Positions 11,411 to 22,645 of a stretch of 64,000 bases of DNA are shown here, one piece after another. Under the pieces are notes generated by a model. It was not told the origin of the DNA, did not search any database, and worked only from the letters and a program-made list of their open reading frames with translations. The DNA comes from Phytophthora quininea. Taxonomy: Eukaryota; Oomycota; Peronosporomycetes; Peronosporales; Peronosporaceae. Both the position numbers and the translations under genes were made by a program. Numbering within the stretch: position 1 is the first letter of the stretch; the number at the start of each line of letters is the position of its first letter. The stretch is taken from positions 62,001-126,000 of the forward strand of contig JAAVTG010000788.1 of assembly GCA_011947345.1 (NCBI GenBank), read 5' to 3'.

Positions 11411-13083
11411 ATGCCCGACTTCAGGGTGCGTTCGACTGGAGGTAGCGGCACCAGCAGTATGCGTAGTGCCATTCGAAGCGCTGCTTCGGGATCATTCCGT
11501 GGCAGCAGATACATTGTCCGACCGGCAAGCAAGCCAGCGCTGATCAGTCAAGGCAGCAGGCGCGTCGTTCGTCAAGCGATGGTATGTGCTGGAAGTCTCC
11601 GTGTTCGGACGTGCAAGTTACTTTGAAGCCTGCGGCTTTGCAGTTGATGGTCACCACCACCACGAGCTTAGCAGCAGACGAGTCGCAGTTCGAGGATGTT
11701 GACGATGAAGACGACTCCGATGAAGACGACGACGACGTTGAAAATGTGACCGCTATGGCTCAACCGAACAAGGCGCACCACTACTCGTTGGTGTTCTGCC
11801 ATCGAACACTGATGGGCCATGCTCGTCGCGAACGCATCGAGCTGGACGATGCTCGAGAGCCCGTCGAGTTCATCTGGGGAGAAGACGGCATGCTAAGCAC
11901 ACGGTTCGAGTTCAGCATCGTGTACGGCAGTGTCGGCCCATCGGGACGACGTCGAGCCCTCACATGCCGTGCGAAGGATGCCGAAGAGTACTTGCAATGG
12001 ACACAAGCTCTACGGATGGCGATGGAGCATGACAAGAGAGTCAAGTATACTCGATCCACACATGCACGCACGATCACGTCGTCCAAAGCACCGTCAAACG
12101 CGGGGTCGTTCTTTGACTTGGACGTTCTTGAGGAACACCAGCAACAATTGGAGCGAGAAGCCGCGCTGCCAGGACCAACCTCACCGACCACCGCTACGGC
12201 TGCAACAGCGATCGCCCCTCCCGATGCCGACGTCGTCCAAGCGTCTGCGTTGAAACCTGTTCCAGTCGACATCGCTGCAGTATATAAAGTGCCCAAATCA
12301 GGCCGAGAAGTGAATGTAACCATCAAGCCACCAGCGGGGACTCGCTTGCAGCGTCGGAAGCTATCCACCAGTGGACGACGTGGCAGTGTCCACTCCAGTA
12401 CGTTGAAATCCACAGACAACGAGAGAGATGCTCGTAGCTCGGTTGTGACGGTGACTCGGCGTGTTCACCGACGACGAAGGAGCAGTAGTGCAACGAGACG
12501 TCTCAGCTCGACACCATCTAAAACTCGTGCTCGCAAGATGAGTTTATCCAGTAACTACTCAACCCCGCCGAGAAAGGATTCGTGGAGACCTCGTTCGCCG
12601 GATACAAACAGCGGCTCGAAGCGAAATCGATTGCGTGTCTCGGTAGGGTCCGAGCCAGAGGAGAAACGGCCTCGAAAGCCAAGCTCTCCCATCGCAATTC
12701 TTGGTGCCGTACCGATGCTGCAGGCTTCGTTTTCTCCGGACGACTCGCCTCTCGACTTTATCGACGCTTATGAACGGCCATCGACCGCCCTGAGAACGAC
12801 CGAATTTGTCAACTCGCTCGTGAAGATTGCTGGTGTGTCCTCGGCCAAGCAGCGACAGCAGCTGCTTCGACGTCAGCGTACGATTCCTACTGACTATGGT
12901 CTCTACGTTGTTCCGCGTGAGCCCCAAAGCCCAACGGATTCCTGGCTTCTGTCGCGAAGAACCTCCAAGCTCAACTTGGACACGTGCGAATTTGAAGACG
13001 CGAAATCCACGACGTCCCACCGCTCTCGACGGAAAGGAGAGTCCTGGATAGCGTACCTCAAAGCCATGGAGTGCGAACTATAA
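11411..13083 (+). CDS. PH-domain protein, structure of 5' part unresolved
   Basis: Three frames contribute. From 11411 (ATG) there is a Ser/Arg-rich start. Around 11562-11690 a second frame codes FVKRWYVLEVSVFGRASYFE, typical of the first strands of a PH domain. From about 11690 to the stop at 13083 a third frame codes an acidic insert (EDVDDEDDSDEDDDD), more PH strands, and the closing helix (YLQWTQALRMAM). The remainder is a 330-residue basic, Ser-rich, probably disordered tail. Small introns or base errors must connect the frames, and I could not fix the junctions. PH domains bind phosphoinositides or proteins; the specific role is unknown. Confidence 0.6.
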
Positions 13084-13373
13084 GAATCCGTCGTGTAGTA
13101 AGAAATTGGTTGTTAATGATTAAATTTTGATGTGCGATGCCAAAGCATGAGTTTCACGTGACATGCCGTGATAGTAGTATCGGTGCAACATGTCAATAAT
13201 TGACATGGTAAAACTTCGTTAGGACTGACAAGATGGAAAACCGCAGCGACTTGAACTGCGTATTTGTCAAGCTTTTTTCTGCTTGGTATGCATTAAACGC
13301 CGTTTCGACCGCGAATCAGCGCGTGGCTGAAGTTGTACTGCAACGATGCTCGAACGGTGCAGCATCGCCAACG

Positions 13374-13622
13374 TTACTCGCATAAGCTGATTTCAGGTCG
13401 GCTTTCCGAGCTGACTGCACCGGTCACTATCGTCTGCACGAACTGAGCGACTTCTTCGGGCCGAGGGCTCGATGACAGATACTCAAGGTCGTCACAAGGA
13501 ATGCACAACTCCGAAGCAATGACCTTCACGTCGACGTCCCCGTCGACAGGCGAGGGTGGCGCCAGAAACCGAAGCGACCATGAGCAACGAATGACTTGAG
13601 CTCCGCGGAGCGCGTGGTCCGT
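13374..13622 (-). other. Open reading frame of unknown nature, possible exon
   Basis: Reverse frame open for about 83 codons without an ATG, ending in a TAA at 13374-13376. The text (CSWSLRFLAPP, DVKVIASELCIPCDDLEYL) looks protein-like rather than random. It could be the last exon of a broken gene. I recognise no family. Confidence 0.3.
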
Positions 13623-13835
13623 TCACTTGAGCTCCGTGCGTTCTATTTTTCCGGTTCGTTTTAGTGCTCACGGGCTCTTCTGAGCTTGGCCGCCTGTACG
13701 ACAGCCCTTTTCACAGCTCACTTTCAATCTCGCCGCCACAAGCAACAGCCACGAAGCAACACCAATGACGTTTTCCCTCGCACTCGGACTCTGCGAGAAT
13801 GACAGCGAGCAGCCTCCAAAGGTCCGTCCATCCTG

Positions 13836-14282
13836 GTGCAGTGCCAAAGCTACCTCGATCCTTTGGACGACGATGATTGGGGCCACTTCGAACCGCGACC
13901 ACGTCGACACAGCACAAGTACAGCCAATACTGCCGTCAGTCCGACCTGGTTATCGTCCCTATCGACAGCGTTGGCCTCTGGCGCTAAATCCACTCGATCA
14001 GCAGTCAATCAACTACACAAATCCATGATGGAGAGCTCGCTATTCCACACAGAAAAGCCCCTAGCAAGAACAGCATCCATGCCCGTAGCACGACGATGCA
14101 GCGTGCCCGGCCCCGCGAACGAAACGTTCGAGTTCATGTGCACGGACGTGGTCCCAGAGATCGACGAAGAGGAAGATTGCGAGAATGACACCTACCGGAG
14201 TCGTCTTGCCAAGCTACTACCACCAAAGTCATGGCCACTCGCCGCTAAACAAACGCGTAGACATAGCGAGGAATCCTATTGA
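13836..14282 (+). CDS. Hypothetical small acidic protein
   Basis: An open frame of about 148 codons ends at a TGA (14280-14282). It has an acidic start (LDPLDDDDWGHF), Ser/Thr-rich stretches, and a second acidic patch (PEIDEEEDCEND). The frame begins at a GTG; the nearest ATG (13798) is in another frame, so a short upstream exon or a base error is likely. No domain recognised. Codon use and composition look coding. Confidence 0.45.
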   Translation: MQCQSYLDPLDDDDWGHFEPRPRRHSTSTANTAVSPTWLSSLSTALASGAKSTRSAVNQLHKSMMESSLFHTEKPLARTASMPVARRCSVPGPANETFEFMCTDVVPEIDEEEDCENDTYRSRLAKLLPPKSWPLAAKQTRRHSEESY

Positions 14283-14752
14283 AACAAGCAAAGTAAATAA
14301 ATGTGATTAAGACAGTTGAAGCAAAAAAATCAAAGTCGTCCTAAATTCAACCTTCTCAGTCGCAGCTTCACGTACCAGTGAACAGGTTAGCTCTTTGTCT
14401 GATCCAGCTCGTTTATCAGTCGCTGTGTTATCAAACACATTTAGGTAGAACTTATCGTCTTAGATGAATATACTTGTCAGAGCATCAGCTCAAAGTCACA
14501 CGAAGACTAATTATCTACCGCGATGGAGCATTGAAATCGCTACGACTGGTAAATCCACTGTCGTTTCGTTGCTGCTTCCGTCTGTTGATTTCGTTATTCA
14601 GTGTCTGCATAACTTTGAAGTGGCTATCGCATCGTGGTGGCGTCTAGCAAAGAAACCATGCTAGAAGAAACTTGCTTTGATTGATCTCGAGTTATCTCAA
14701 TGTGAGTTTGTGTAATAGCAACGGCCTTTACCACAATTCGAGCGACGGAAGT
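14283..14752. repeat. Spacer containing left copy of a diverged direct repeat
   Basis: Bases about 14325-14425 resemble about 16077-16170, upstream of the Hsp70-like gene (shared pieces such as GTCGTC, CGCAGCTTC, GTACCAGTGAAC, TCAGTCGCTG) at an estimated 80 percent. The two copies bracket the Gly/Tyr-rich gene and the small gene next to it. The rest of the stretch has no gene; the similarity of the two Gly/Tyr-rich gene copies continues into it to about 14712. Confidence 0.5.
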
Positions 14753-15045
14753 CTACCATCCGTAGCCCCAACCACCATATCCCCGCGAGCCACCATAGCC
14801 GCCGTAGCCTCCCCATCCGTAGCCACCGTACGGGTATCCCCATCCACCGTAGCCGCCATAACCACCGTAGCCTCCCCACCACTGCTCCTTCTTCTTGCCG
14901 TCCTTACTCTCGGGCACTCCAGCAGCAGGTGCAGCATTGGGAGCGTTCGGCGAAGCAACATTAGCCTCCGCAGGGTTGACATCAGCAGCAGCGACACTGG
15001 CGACAGCGACGAGTGTAGCGACAGCGAGAGCAGCAACCTTCATCA
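14753..15045 (-). CDS. Secreted Gly/Tyr-rich protein, left copy
   Basis: From ATGs at 15043-15045 and 15040-15042 the product starts with a classic signal peptide (MKVAALAVATLVAVASVAAA). A short Ala/Asn/Pro linker and KDGKKKEQWW follow, then a C-terminal tail of GGYGGYGG and GWGYPYGGYGW repeats, about 97 residues in all. The frame is also open upstream to 15229, but that part is less protein-like and may be leader. Such proteins are usually extracellular or cell-wall associated; that role is inference. The same gene occurs in inverted orientation at 20675-20959, with one repeat fewer. Confidence 0.75.
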
Positions 15046-15239
15046 TCTTGATCAGGTGTTTGGCTGTCGAAGCTTGAGAACTGGAAGGCGAATTGCCAAG
15101 TGAGCCTTGAGTGTTGCGGCGTGAGGCAATCGGTTCGACAGCCTTGGACATCGAAAAGGTGTTGAACAGGCTGCGGTTGGTATGATGGATGTGAGTGGAT
15201 CCACCATAGCGCTGATAGTTGCCTTTCACTTCAACTTAC

Positions 15240-15673
15240 CAACTCTTATTCAGAGGTGAAATGTACTCATCCTCTACACAGGAGATCATGAGCCGTTGCT
15301 ATCTTCCGCCAGTCTTCACTTTCACTACAAAGCCGCTCGTGTGGACTCTCTCCTGGCTCTTCATCGGAGAACACAGCCGTAAATCGCGGCAGTAGCCTCC
15401 GCCAGCTCTCGGGCTCAGAGCCCCTCCTGTCCTGATGCCGGCTCTTCGCGTTAAAAATCCTCGTTGAGTCCCTCGAAAAGCTGCACGGCTTACGGCACAA
15501 AAATGCCCGAGGACATCAACCGCGAAAATCTGCGTACGATTGGTCCGGACGCTTCGTACGTCGATGAAGCCACATGGAGTGGCATGACACCTGAAGAGAA
15601 GTGGGCCAACCCTCTTCCATGCGTCCCTGCGGGCATGCACTTGCAAACTCTGCCAATATTTGCGGAGGTAGAG
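15240..15673. other. 434-bp segment present only in the left copy
   Basis: In the inverted copy near 20478 the sequences flanking this segment are directly adjacent. I see no target-site duplication or terminal repeats, so it may be an insertion on the left or a deletion on the right. Confidence 0.6.
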
Positions 15674-15676
15674 TAG
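15503..15676 (+). CDS. Small hypothetical open frame, probable first exon
   Basis: Starts MPEDINRENLRTIGPDASY and reads as protein (MTPEEKWANPLPCVPAGMH) to a stop at 15676. A donor-like GAG/GTAGAG at about 15666 and an acceptor TTGCACAG at about 15727 suggest an intron. The downstream frame that looks coding (APYFEGHGRKELGRMVGPDW, from 15728) does not join in phase, so the gene is broken or carries a missing base. Only the second exon exists in the inverted copy at 20186-20435. Confidence 0.4.
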   Translation: MPEDINRENLRTIGPDASYVDEATWSGMTPEEKWANPLPCVPAGMHLQTLPIFAEVE

Positions 15677-15975
15677 ATTGGCTTGGTGCCTCTCACCGCT
15701 AACTTGATGTTTTTCGTGCTTGCACAGGGCTCCATATTTTGAAGGACATGGAAGAAAAGAGCTCGGCCGTATGGTAGGACCGGACTGGAAACCTGGAAAC
15801 GGTTCTTGGTGTGGGCTTTCAGTCGACTTGTCCGCAACAAAGTCGAGATGTGGAAACCGAGATGTCGACCGTGAAAACTGTGAGCCCCGAGAACCGACAC
15901 GGTGCAATTGCTCACGATCTCCATCGCGAGACGGTTGTGTTCCCCGATGGCGAGCCAGGGTCGAGCTAGCACGAC
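15675..15975. repeat. Left copy of inverted segment upstream of the Gly/Tyr-rich gene
   Basis: This 300-bp segment reappears as the reverse complement at 20186-20478 with very high identity. It includes the candidate second exon described for 15503-15676. Confidence 0.8.
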
Positions 15976-16076
15976 TGCTCCGTAGTGTCTACTTAACCGA
16001 TAAAAGCAAAGTAAACTATTGCCTTAGTCCCAAGAAGTTTTTCATCTTTTCCTGTACCGACGCGCTTTCCGACAAA

Positions 16077-16170
16077 AATGAAAGTCGTCTTAAATCCAAC
16101 CTTCCTGATCGCAGCTTCGCGTACCAGTGAACTTTACCAGCTCCAGCTCATTCACCAGTCGCTGGGTGAT
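16077..16170. repeat. Right copy of the diverged direct repeat
   Basis: Partner of about 14325-14425. It lies about 250 bp upstream of the Hsp70-like gene and may be a copy of that gene's upstream region. Confidence 0.5.
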
Positions 16171-16422
16171 CTGACACTAGATCTCGCCGGGGAAGTATCG
16201 TTATTTTTCTACTGCAATCACTGCTCGACATCTACGTCCCAGCAGCCGTCACTGCGAGGAACATCTTCAGCCAGTTCAAAAGTGTATCACAAATGTATCC
16301 ATCTCTCTGGATGGCTACATATCCTTTCAGCCACGTGTCGCTTGTTGCCCTTGGTGTTCGCCTACTTTCCCATTCCGCATTCCGCACTTGAGTCGCGCGT
16401 GACCATCACTCCTGCGCGCACT

Positions 16423-19097
16423 ATGAAGACGGTCAGACTGCTCTTGCTAGCTCTCTTGGGCGCCGGTCTGCTGGCCTCCTCGTCGGTCCAAGCCGCTGTA
16501 GCTGGTGTGGACTTCGGCGGCGAATTCTTCAAGATCGCGCTGGTCAAGCCCGGCACGCCCTTCGAGATCGTCACCAACGTGCACAGCAAGCGCAAGACGG
16601 AGACCATGGTGGCCTTCGACGGGGACGAGCGACTCTACGGCGCTGACGCCGCCACGGTGGGGGTGCGCAGGCCGCAGACTGCCTACCAGCAGATCCGCAG
16701 GCTGCTGGGCAACAAGCTGGACGACCCACAGGTCACGGCGCTGCTGGAGGAGGAGTACTTCCCTACACCCTACTGCAGAACGCCACTCGCGGTGGAACCG
16801 TGTCCCTTCAGCACGGAAAGGACCGGACGTTCCAGGCGGAAGAGCTGGTGGCCATGGTGTTCGCCCACGCGCGACAGATCACGGATACTTTCGCTGAGGG
16901 AGCCGTGAAGGACTGGGTGCTGACTGTACCGTCATTCTTCTCTCAGGCGCAACGCCAAGCTCTACTGGATGCGGCCGAGATCTCGGGCGTTCGAGTGCTG
17001 AGTCTCATTAACGAGAACACTGCCGCAGCCTTGCAATTGGCGGTGCACGCCAACTACGACCCGGAGGACAAGCCCAAGAAGATCTTGTTCTACAATATGG
17101 GCTCCACTTCTCTGCAAGTGAGTATCGCAGAGTTCTCGAGCCAGGTCGTGCCCGACGGATTCAAGAAGAACAAGACCATCTCGACCTTCCAGACCATCAG
17201 CAACGCCTGGGACGAGTCTCTTGGCGGCGCCAAATTCGATTTGAGACTAGCCGAACATCTGGCCAAGGAGTTTAGCGAGAAGATCGGCGAAGATGTCCGC
17301 AAGATCCCGCGACCCATGGCCAAGATCCGTGCACAGGCCAAGAAGACCAAGACGGTGCTGTCTGCCAACGAGGAGATCCCCGTTGTCATGCAGAGCTTGT
17401 ACAACGACATTGACTTCTTCACGTCCATGACGCGTTCCAAGCTCGAGGAGCTTTCGTCTGATTTGTTTGACCGCACACTGAAGCCTGTAGAGGTAGCTCT
17501 GGAGAAGGCTGGGCTTGCCGTTGCTGACATTGACGAGATTGAGATCATTGGAGGTGGCGTGCGTATGCCCAAGATCCAGCAGCAACTTGCCGAGTTCTTT
17601 GACGGCAAGGACCTCGGAGTGCACTTGAATGGCGACGAGGCGATGGCTCTGGGCGCTGCTTTCCGTGCTGCCAACTTGAGCAACTCGTTCCGTGTCCGTC
17701 AGGTGGGCATGACCGACATTGCGTCGTACCCTATTGGGGTGCGTCTCATGGACCTGGCTTCCACGGAGCCGAAGGACAGCGACAACAACGACGATGACGT
17801 CGAGACCAAGCAGTGGATGAAGCGCGCTGCGCTCTTCTCAGAGGCGCACCGTCTTGGCCTGCGCAAGTCGGTGTCGTTCTCGCACTCCAACGACGTGTCC
17901 TGCACCTTCCGCTACGACAAGCCTTCGATGCTCCCTGCTGGTGTGAGTGTGCAGATTGGCAAGTTCAACATCACCGGCATCGAGGAATTCGCCGCGCGTA
18001 TGGCTGACAAGAAGCTCGGCGAGCCAAAGGTCACGTTGTCGTTCGAGCTGGACAGCAACGGCATTGCTCAGATCGCCAAGGCTGAGGCCACTCTGGAGGA
18101 GGAGGTAGAAGTTGAGGTAGAAGTAAAGAAGGACAAGAAGAAGTCCAAGAAGGACAGCGCAGCCAGCAGCGCGTCCGGTGATGCTGAAAAGACGGAAGAG
18201 GAAGAGGAGGCCGTGAAGGAGACTGTGAAGGAGATGCAGATCAAGACCCACCGCCAGAAGCTGACTGTGGTGCGTGCCCAGACCACGCAGTCCCCAGAAG
18301 TGGGCATGAGTGTGCTGCCAATGAGCGAGGCGATTAAGGAGGAGTCGATGCGCATGCTGAGTGAGTTGGAGAAGGCTGATAACAAGCGTCGCGCCAACTT
18401 GGAAGCGAAGAACAGCCTCGAGACCTTTATCTACAAGGCCCACGACGCTCTGTCCGCCCAGGAAGACCAGATTAAGGACGTGACGATTCCGAAACAGGTT
18501 GAGTCCCTGCAGACAAAGCTTGACGAGACAGAGGAGTGGCTATACGATGACGGCGACAAGGTGGACGCTGCCGAGTACAAGAAGAAGATGAGCGCGCTGG
18601 ACTCGGACCTGAGCGCCATCCTCTTCCGTGTGGCGGAGGTGAAGGAGCTGCCGATCGCTATTAACACGGCCCAGGAGTACGCCTTTAGCACTCGCGAGCT
18701 GATGACCCAGTGGGCCACTAGCAAGCCGCAGGTAACGGAAGAGGAACGTTCGGATGTGCTCGAGAAGGTTGAGGAGCTCGAAGCGTGGCTGACAAAGTCG
18801 GAGGCCTCGCAGAAGGCGGCCCCTAAGCACGAAAAGCCTGTGGTCACGTCTGCGGACGTGGCCAAGAAGGTCCAGGGCGTCAAGAAGTTTGTCGCCACTC
18901 TTGCGAAGCGGCCGAAGCCTGCCCCTGTGAAGACTGATAAGAACGAGACCGAGAAGGACGGATCTAAGGGCGAGGAAGAGACCTCGTCCAAGGACAGTGA
19001 CAAGGAGGTCGAGGTCGAGGCGGACGGCGACGTCAAGGCAACGGCCGACGCTGATGAGGCGGCTGAGAAATCCGAGGACAAGAAGGATGAACTGTAG
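16423..19097 (+). CDS. ER Hsp70-family chaperone, GRP170/HYOU1/Lhs1 type
   Basis: ATG at 16423 opens a signal peptide (MKTVRLLLLALLGAGLLASS), then an Hsp70 nucleotide-binding domain (GVDFGGEFFKIALV, LINENTAAALQLAV, EIIGGGVRMPKIQ), a long charged linker, an extended helical C-terminal region, and KDEL at the very end. About 890 residues, the size of the GRP170 branch rather than BiP. Known role: nucleotide exchange for BiP and holdase activity in the ER lumen. The frame slips at a C-run (16761-16763), between EEEYF and the NATRGG stretch; one missing base explains it. Everything after is open for 2.3 kb, so a sequence error is more likely than a pseudogene. Confidence 0.93.
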
Positions 19098-19171
19098 AAA
19101 ACACACAACCCACTCGCGAGGACTATCAAACTAAACGAACACACACCCTTGCAACTGCTTTACCAACTAGG

Positions 19172-20108
19172 TCATAAGTCTTGCACGGCTTCATCTCCCC
19201 TACCACAGTACGAATGGTACTCGGTCCTAGAAATCGGCGTAAAGCTATCCACGAAGTGCATGTACCGAGCCACGACATCCTTCGGCTCCAGCTCCAATGT
19301 GACAACAAAGGGCTCGGCTTTCATCGATTCCTCGAGTTCCAGGGCATTCACTACCTCGCGGTATCTCCTCAACAACGCCCCTTTCCCTCTGGTCTGGAGC
19401 GCACAACTTCGATACCCACATCGCCTTCCGCTTGGCAGCGGTAGTACCGAACTACCCTTTGTCGATCGACGCCATACAACGACGTCATCTTGTAGAAAAT
19501 GTCCCTCCCTTTCGGATGGAATCTCGAGTCCTGCACCAAGTCGTAGTACAATTCATCCAGCGAAAAGCGTCCTACATTGGGGATGAAGCTCACATTGTCG
19601 TCGTTCTCAATAGGTCGAGTGAACGCTTCAACGAACTGAGCGATTGCGGTAGCTAACGAAGGCCCTGGTACTTTTTGATAGTTGATACCGTCCGTGTAGC
19701 TTCACAGATCTTGACTGGAGTGCCTACAACAATGTCCGGAGTCTCCGTCTTCCTCCTCTTGCCAGTCTCCACTGGCTCAGCGTCCACCGCTCTCTTCAGT
19801 GTCTCTGCTGATGTCAATACTGACGCAATTGCATCGGTAGTTACCGGACGAGTCTCCACAATACCGGTATTCTCCAGTTCTCCACTCGGTACCAAAGTGT
19901 AGAGCTGGTCGGGTGGCAACGAAGCAGAAGCTGGTACGAGGTCCCCGTCACCGTCTCGAAGCAGGAACGCGGCGCTGCTGGGTAGTCTAAGCAGCAGCCG
20001 AATCGCCTTCTCCACCTGCACGTCCGACGTGCCTTCGTACCAGCTCACGCGGCGCACAGAGCCGCCTGCCGCGATGTCCACACTCACCTTCATCGCAAAA
20101 CTCCACAA
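19172..20108 (-). CDS. Hypothetical protein, about 310 residues, two frame slips
   Basis: Starts MWSFAMKVSVDIAAGG at 20108, or at the Met five residues on. The N-terminal 80 residues (WYEGTSDVQVEKAIRLLLRL, FLLRDGDGDLVP) look like a small ubiquitin-like or PB1-like fold. The middle and C-terminal parts (SLATAIAQFVEAF, FSLDELYYDLVQDSRFH, FVVTLELEPKDVVARYMHF) are mixed alpha/beta with no family I know. Three consecutive frames are needed; each step equals one missing base, at an A-run (T-run on the plus strand, 19672-19676) and in 19378-19387. It converges with the Hsp70-like gene, the two stops being 75 bp apart. Confidence 0.6.
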
Positions 20109-20185
20109 TGGGTAAACATGATTAAATGGGTATTCTGTATACCCATTTCAAAAGGCCAAGTTCTGCTTTCATTGATTAATACGTG

Positions 20186-20478
20186 CTAGCTCGACCCTGG
20201 CTCGCCATCGGGGAACACAACCGTCTCGCGATGGAGATCGTGAGCAATTGCACCGTGTCGGTTCTCGGGGCTCACAGTTTTCACGGTCGACATCTCGGTT
20301 TCCACATCTCGACTTTGTTGCGGACAAGTCGACTGAAAGCCCACACCAAGAACCGTTTCCAGGTTTCCAGTCCGGTCCTACCATACGGCCGAGCTCTTTT
20401 CTTCCATGTCCTTCAAAATATGGAGCCCTGTGCAAGCACGAAAAACATCAAGTTAGCGGTGAGAGGCACCAAGCCAAT
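20186..20478. repeat. Right copy of the inverted upstream segment
   Basis: Reverse complement of about 15675-15975. Here it abuts the Gly/Tyr-rich gene's upstream region directly, without the 434-bp segment. Confidence 0.8.
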
Positions 20479-20674
20479 CTAGTAAGTTGAAGTGAAAGGC
20501 AACTATCAGCGCTATGGTGGATCCACTCACATCCATCATACCAACTGCAGCCTGTTCAACACCTTTTCGATGTCCAAGGCTGTCGAACCGATTGCCTCAC
20601 GCCGCAACACTCAAGGCTCACTTGGCAATTCGCCTTCCAGTTCTCAAGCTTCGACAGCCAAACACCTGATCAAG

Positions 20675-20959
20675 ATGATGAAGATTGCTGCTCTCGCTGT
20701 CGCTACACTCGTCGCTGTCGCCAGTGTCGCTGCTGCTGATGTCAACCCTGCGGAGGCTAATGTTGCTTCGCCGAACACTCCCAATGCTGCACCTGCTGCT
20801 GGAGTGCCCGAGAGTAAGGACGGCAAGAAGAAGGAGCAGTGGTGGGGAGGCTATGGTGGCTACGGTGGGTGGGGATACCCGTACGGAGGCTATGGCTGGA
20901 GAGGCTACGGCGGCTATGGTGGTCCGTGGGGATATGGTGGTTGGGGCTACGGATGGTAG
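20675..20959 (+). CDS. Secreted Gly/Tyr-rich protein, right copy
   Basis: Same layout as the gene at 14753-15045: signal peptide (MKIAALAVATLVAVASVAAA), Ala/Asn/Pro linker, KKKEQWWGGYGG, then GGYGG, GGWGYPYGGYGW repeats to the stop at 20959. It differs by V to I at residue 3 of the signal peptide, A to T in the linker, loss of one GGY unit and a few repeat residues. Identity is much lower after the stop codon. Expression from the shared upstream segment (20186-20490) is inference. Confidence 0.75.
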   Translation: MMKIAALAVATLVAVASVAAADVNPAEANVASPNTPNAAPAAGVPESKDGKKKEQWWGGYGGYGGWGYPYGGYGWRGYGGYGGPWGYGGWGYGW

Positions 20960-21102
20960 ACTTCCGTCGCTCAAAATGTGATGAAGGCCGTTGCTGTCAC
21001 ATGGAATCATCTTTAGGTATGCATTCACAATTAAAGTGATCTTTGAATCACATCGAGTCCATTTTTTTGTTTTCTCAACTACATCGCTTTGATTGCTATT
21101 AC

Positions 21103-21776
21103 CTATTTCTTATTAACAATGAATCCACCACTGCTCCTTGAGCTTGTAGTTCGAACTCGGCGAAGTTCGTCTTTCATCCGACGGAGCTGCTTTTGCAGTT
21201 CTGGACGGTCCGTTGCAGACAACGTCACTCGCAAACGGAAGTTTGTTGAGTTAAGAGCGGCAGCAGCTGCATCTTTGATTATCTTCATCGTCGTCTTCAT
21301 CACTGGTACAGTAGCAGTTAGTGGTAACACAAGTTCGATGAGGATCTAGTGTTCAAAACGGTGGCGTCGACCTTGCATAGAAACAGCATTTCTTTGTCAT
21401 CTTGACGGTCAAGCAGGCAAGCCTCGGTTTGAAGCGATTCCTTAACAGGGACTCGCAGGTTTTGATGCTCCGTCGTGTAAATTTGTGTGTCCTCAGCTGA
21501 CTCAGCTGATTCGCGTTTATAGTGCTTGAGCTGCTCTTCTAATGATGCCTCGAGCTTGATCTTCTCGCGTTCGAAGCGCTGCAGTACATTTGTGTGTCGA
21601 TTCTTCCAAACGAGCTGGCCTTGCATATGAGAGGCTTTCCATTCGCTGGCTCCAGTTTGCTCAACCAGTTGTTTTCCATCGTTATTATTTTTATTTCTTC
21701 TACTGTGGAAATTATAAAAGCTGTCGAAGCTCCTCGTATGTCTGTTCCCATTGAAATTTCCTGCATTCTTGCACAC
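21103..21776 (-). CDS. Hypothetical coiled-coil protein, one frame slip
   Basis: Two overlapping reverse frames meet near 21320-21330 with the sign of one missing base. Both are rich in heptad-like charged text (RFEREKIKLEASLEEQLKHY; PELQKQLRRMKDELRRVRT). No start can be chosen with confidence and no family is recognised. It is divergent from the next gene, with 25 bp between the open frames, so the two may be pieces of one rearranged locus. Confidence 0.35.
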
Positions 21777-21801
21777 TTAAGAATTTGCTCCCAAGTACGC
21801 A

Positions 21802-22541
21802 GTGTTGACGGGAATGATCGTTCCAGCTTTTGTGTGGCGCATTGAGCATGCAAGTAACCGCAATGCCCTCCTTTGCCCTCGACTGGAGAACCCATCTTTC
21901 AAAGACGACGACGCCTTCCAGAAAGCTGTTGAACAACATCTCGACTGGTACAGTTCGTACCCGACGTCCTTCCTCTCAGTGTTGTCAGACAAACGTCACG
22001 CTGAAAACTGGGCAAGAACAGTTCGAGGTGCCGTGGGGATTACACAATCAGCACAAACAATCTCAACGTGGTCGATCGAGTAGACCAACACGAGTACCTA
22101 GTACTGGGTAGAATTCCGCATCGCAACATTGTGGAGAGAGTGGAAGTGCAACCAGTCGTCAGAGAAGAAGCGCAACCGATCGTCGACTATGACAAAGAAC
22201 TTCTAGGACGAGAATGCCGTCGACTATGAAGAAGACTTCTGGAACGGCAGCTCACGTTCGCGACCAGGAATGCTACACAACTCAGAAACTGGTCTCCACT
22301 ACTCCCCGATGATGAGACCGGCATGCAAGAGGACGAGGATTGGGATCAATATGTGGCGTATGTCATGGATCATTCGTGAGGGAGATTGCAAAAGCAGTTC
22401 AAGTCATCTCAAGGGAATGAAAAAGCTGGAATTGCAACTCGTCGTCGTCGTAATCTTTGTCCTGAATATCTTACCGGTTTGTCCATCGGCTCGGTTGGAA
22501 CAAAAGCCGTTGGCCTCTGCACAAGAAGAAAAAGGAGATAA
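21802..22541 (+). pseudogene. DUF7587-like protein gene, broken
   Basis: The first frame contains SYPTSFLSVLSDKRHAENWA, which resembles the TPFISVFS...HAENWA core of DUF7587-type proteins known from fungi and oomycetes (from memory, not searched). Near a G-run at 22035-22038 the coding text continues in the next frame (GDYTISTNNLNVVDRVDQHE, EYLVLGRIPHRNIV) to a TAA ending 22541. That frame has two in-frame TGA codons (about 22230 and 22377), each in a context where CGA would fit. One missing base plus two stops suggest real decay. Function unknown. A hairpin and A-run follow 35 bp after the stop. Confidence 0.5.
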
Positions 22542-22570
22542 GTTATCGTAGATAACAACAAACACAAATA

Positions 22571-22606
22571 AAAGATCAGCTCAAAAGAGCTGGCAAAAAA
22601 AAAAAA
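22571..22606 (+). other. 3' hairpin followed by A-run, copy 1
   Basis: AATAAA (22567-22572) precedes a perfect 6-bp stem CAGCTC/GAGCTG (22577-22582 and 22587-22592), then GC and twelve A. The same arrangement with compensating base changes is at 25232-25267. Confidence 0.65.
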
Positions 22607-22645
22607 CTGTTTCACATTTTCCGTTGTTGGCAGTCGACCTGAAGA

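Noticed and set aside
11781..12419. Reverse open frame of 212 codons opposite the PH-domain gene
   Set aside because: It lies over the low-complexity forward coding sequence and resembles a shadow frame.
17090..19144. Long reverse-strand open frames opposite the GRP170 gene (up to 237 codons)
   Set aside because: They mirror the codon bias of the chaperone gene, are Ser/Leu-rich and match no family.
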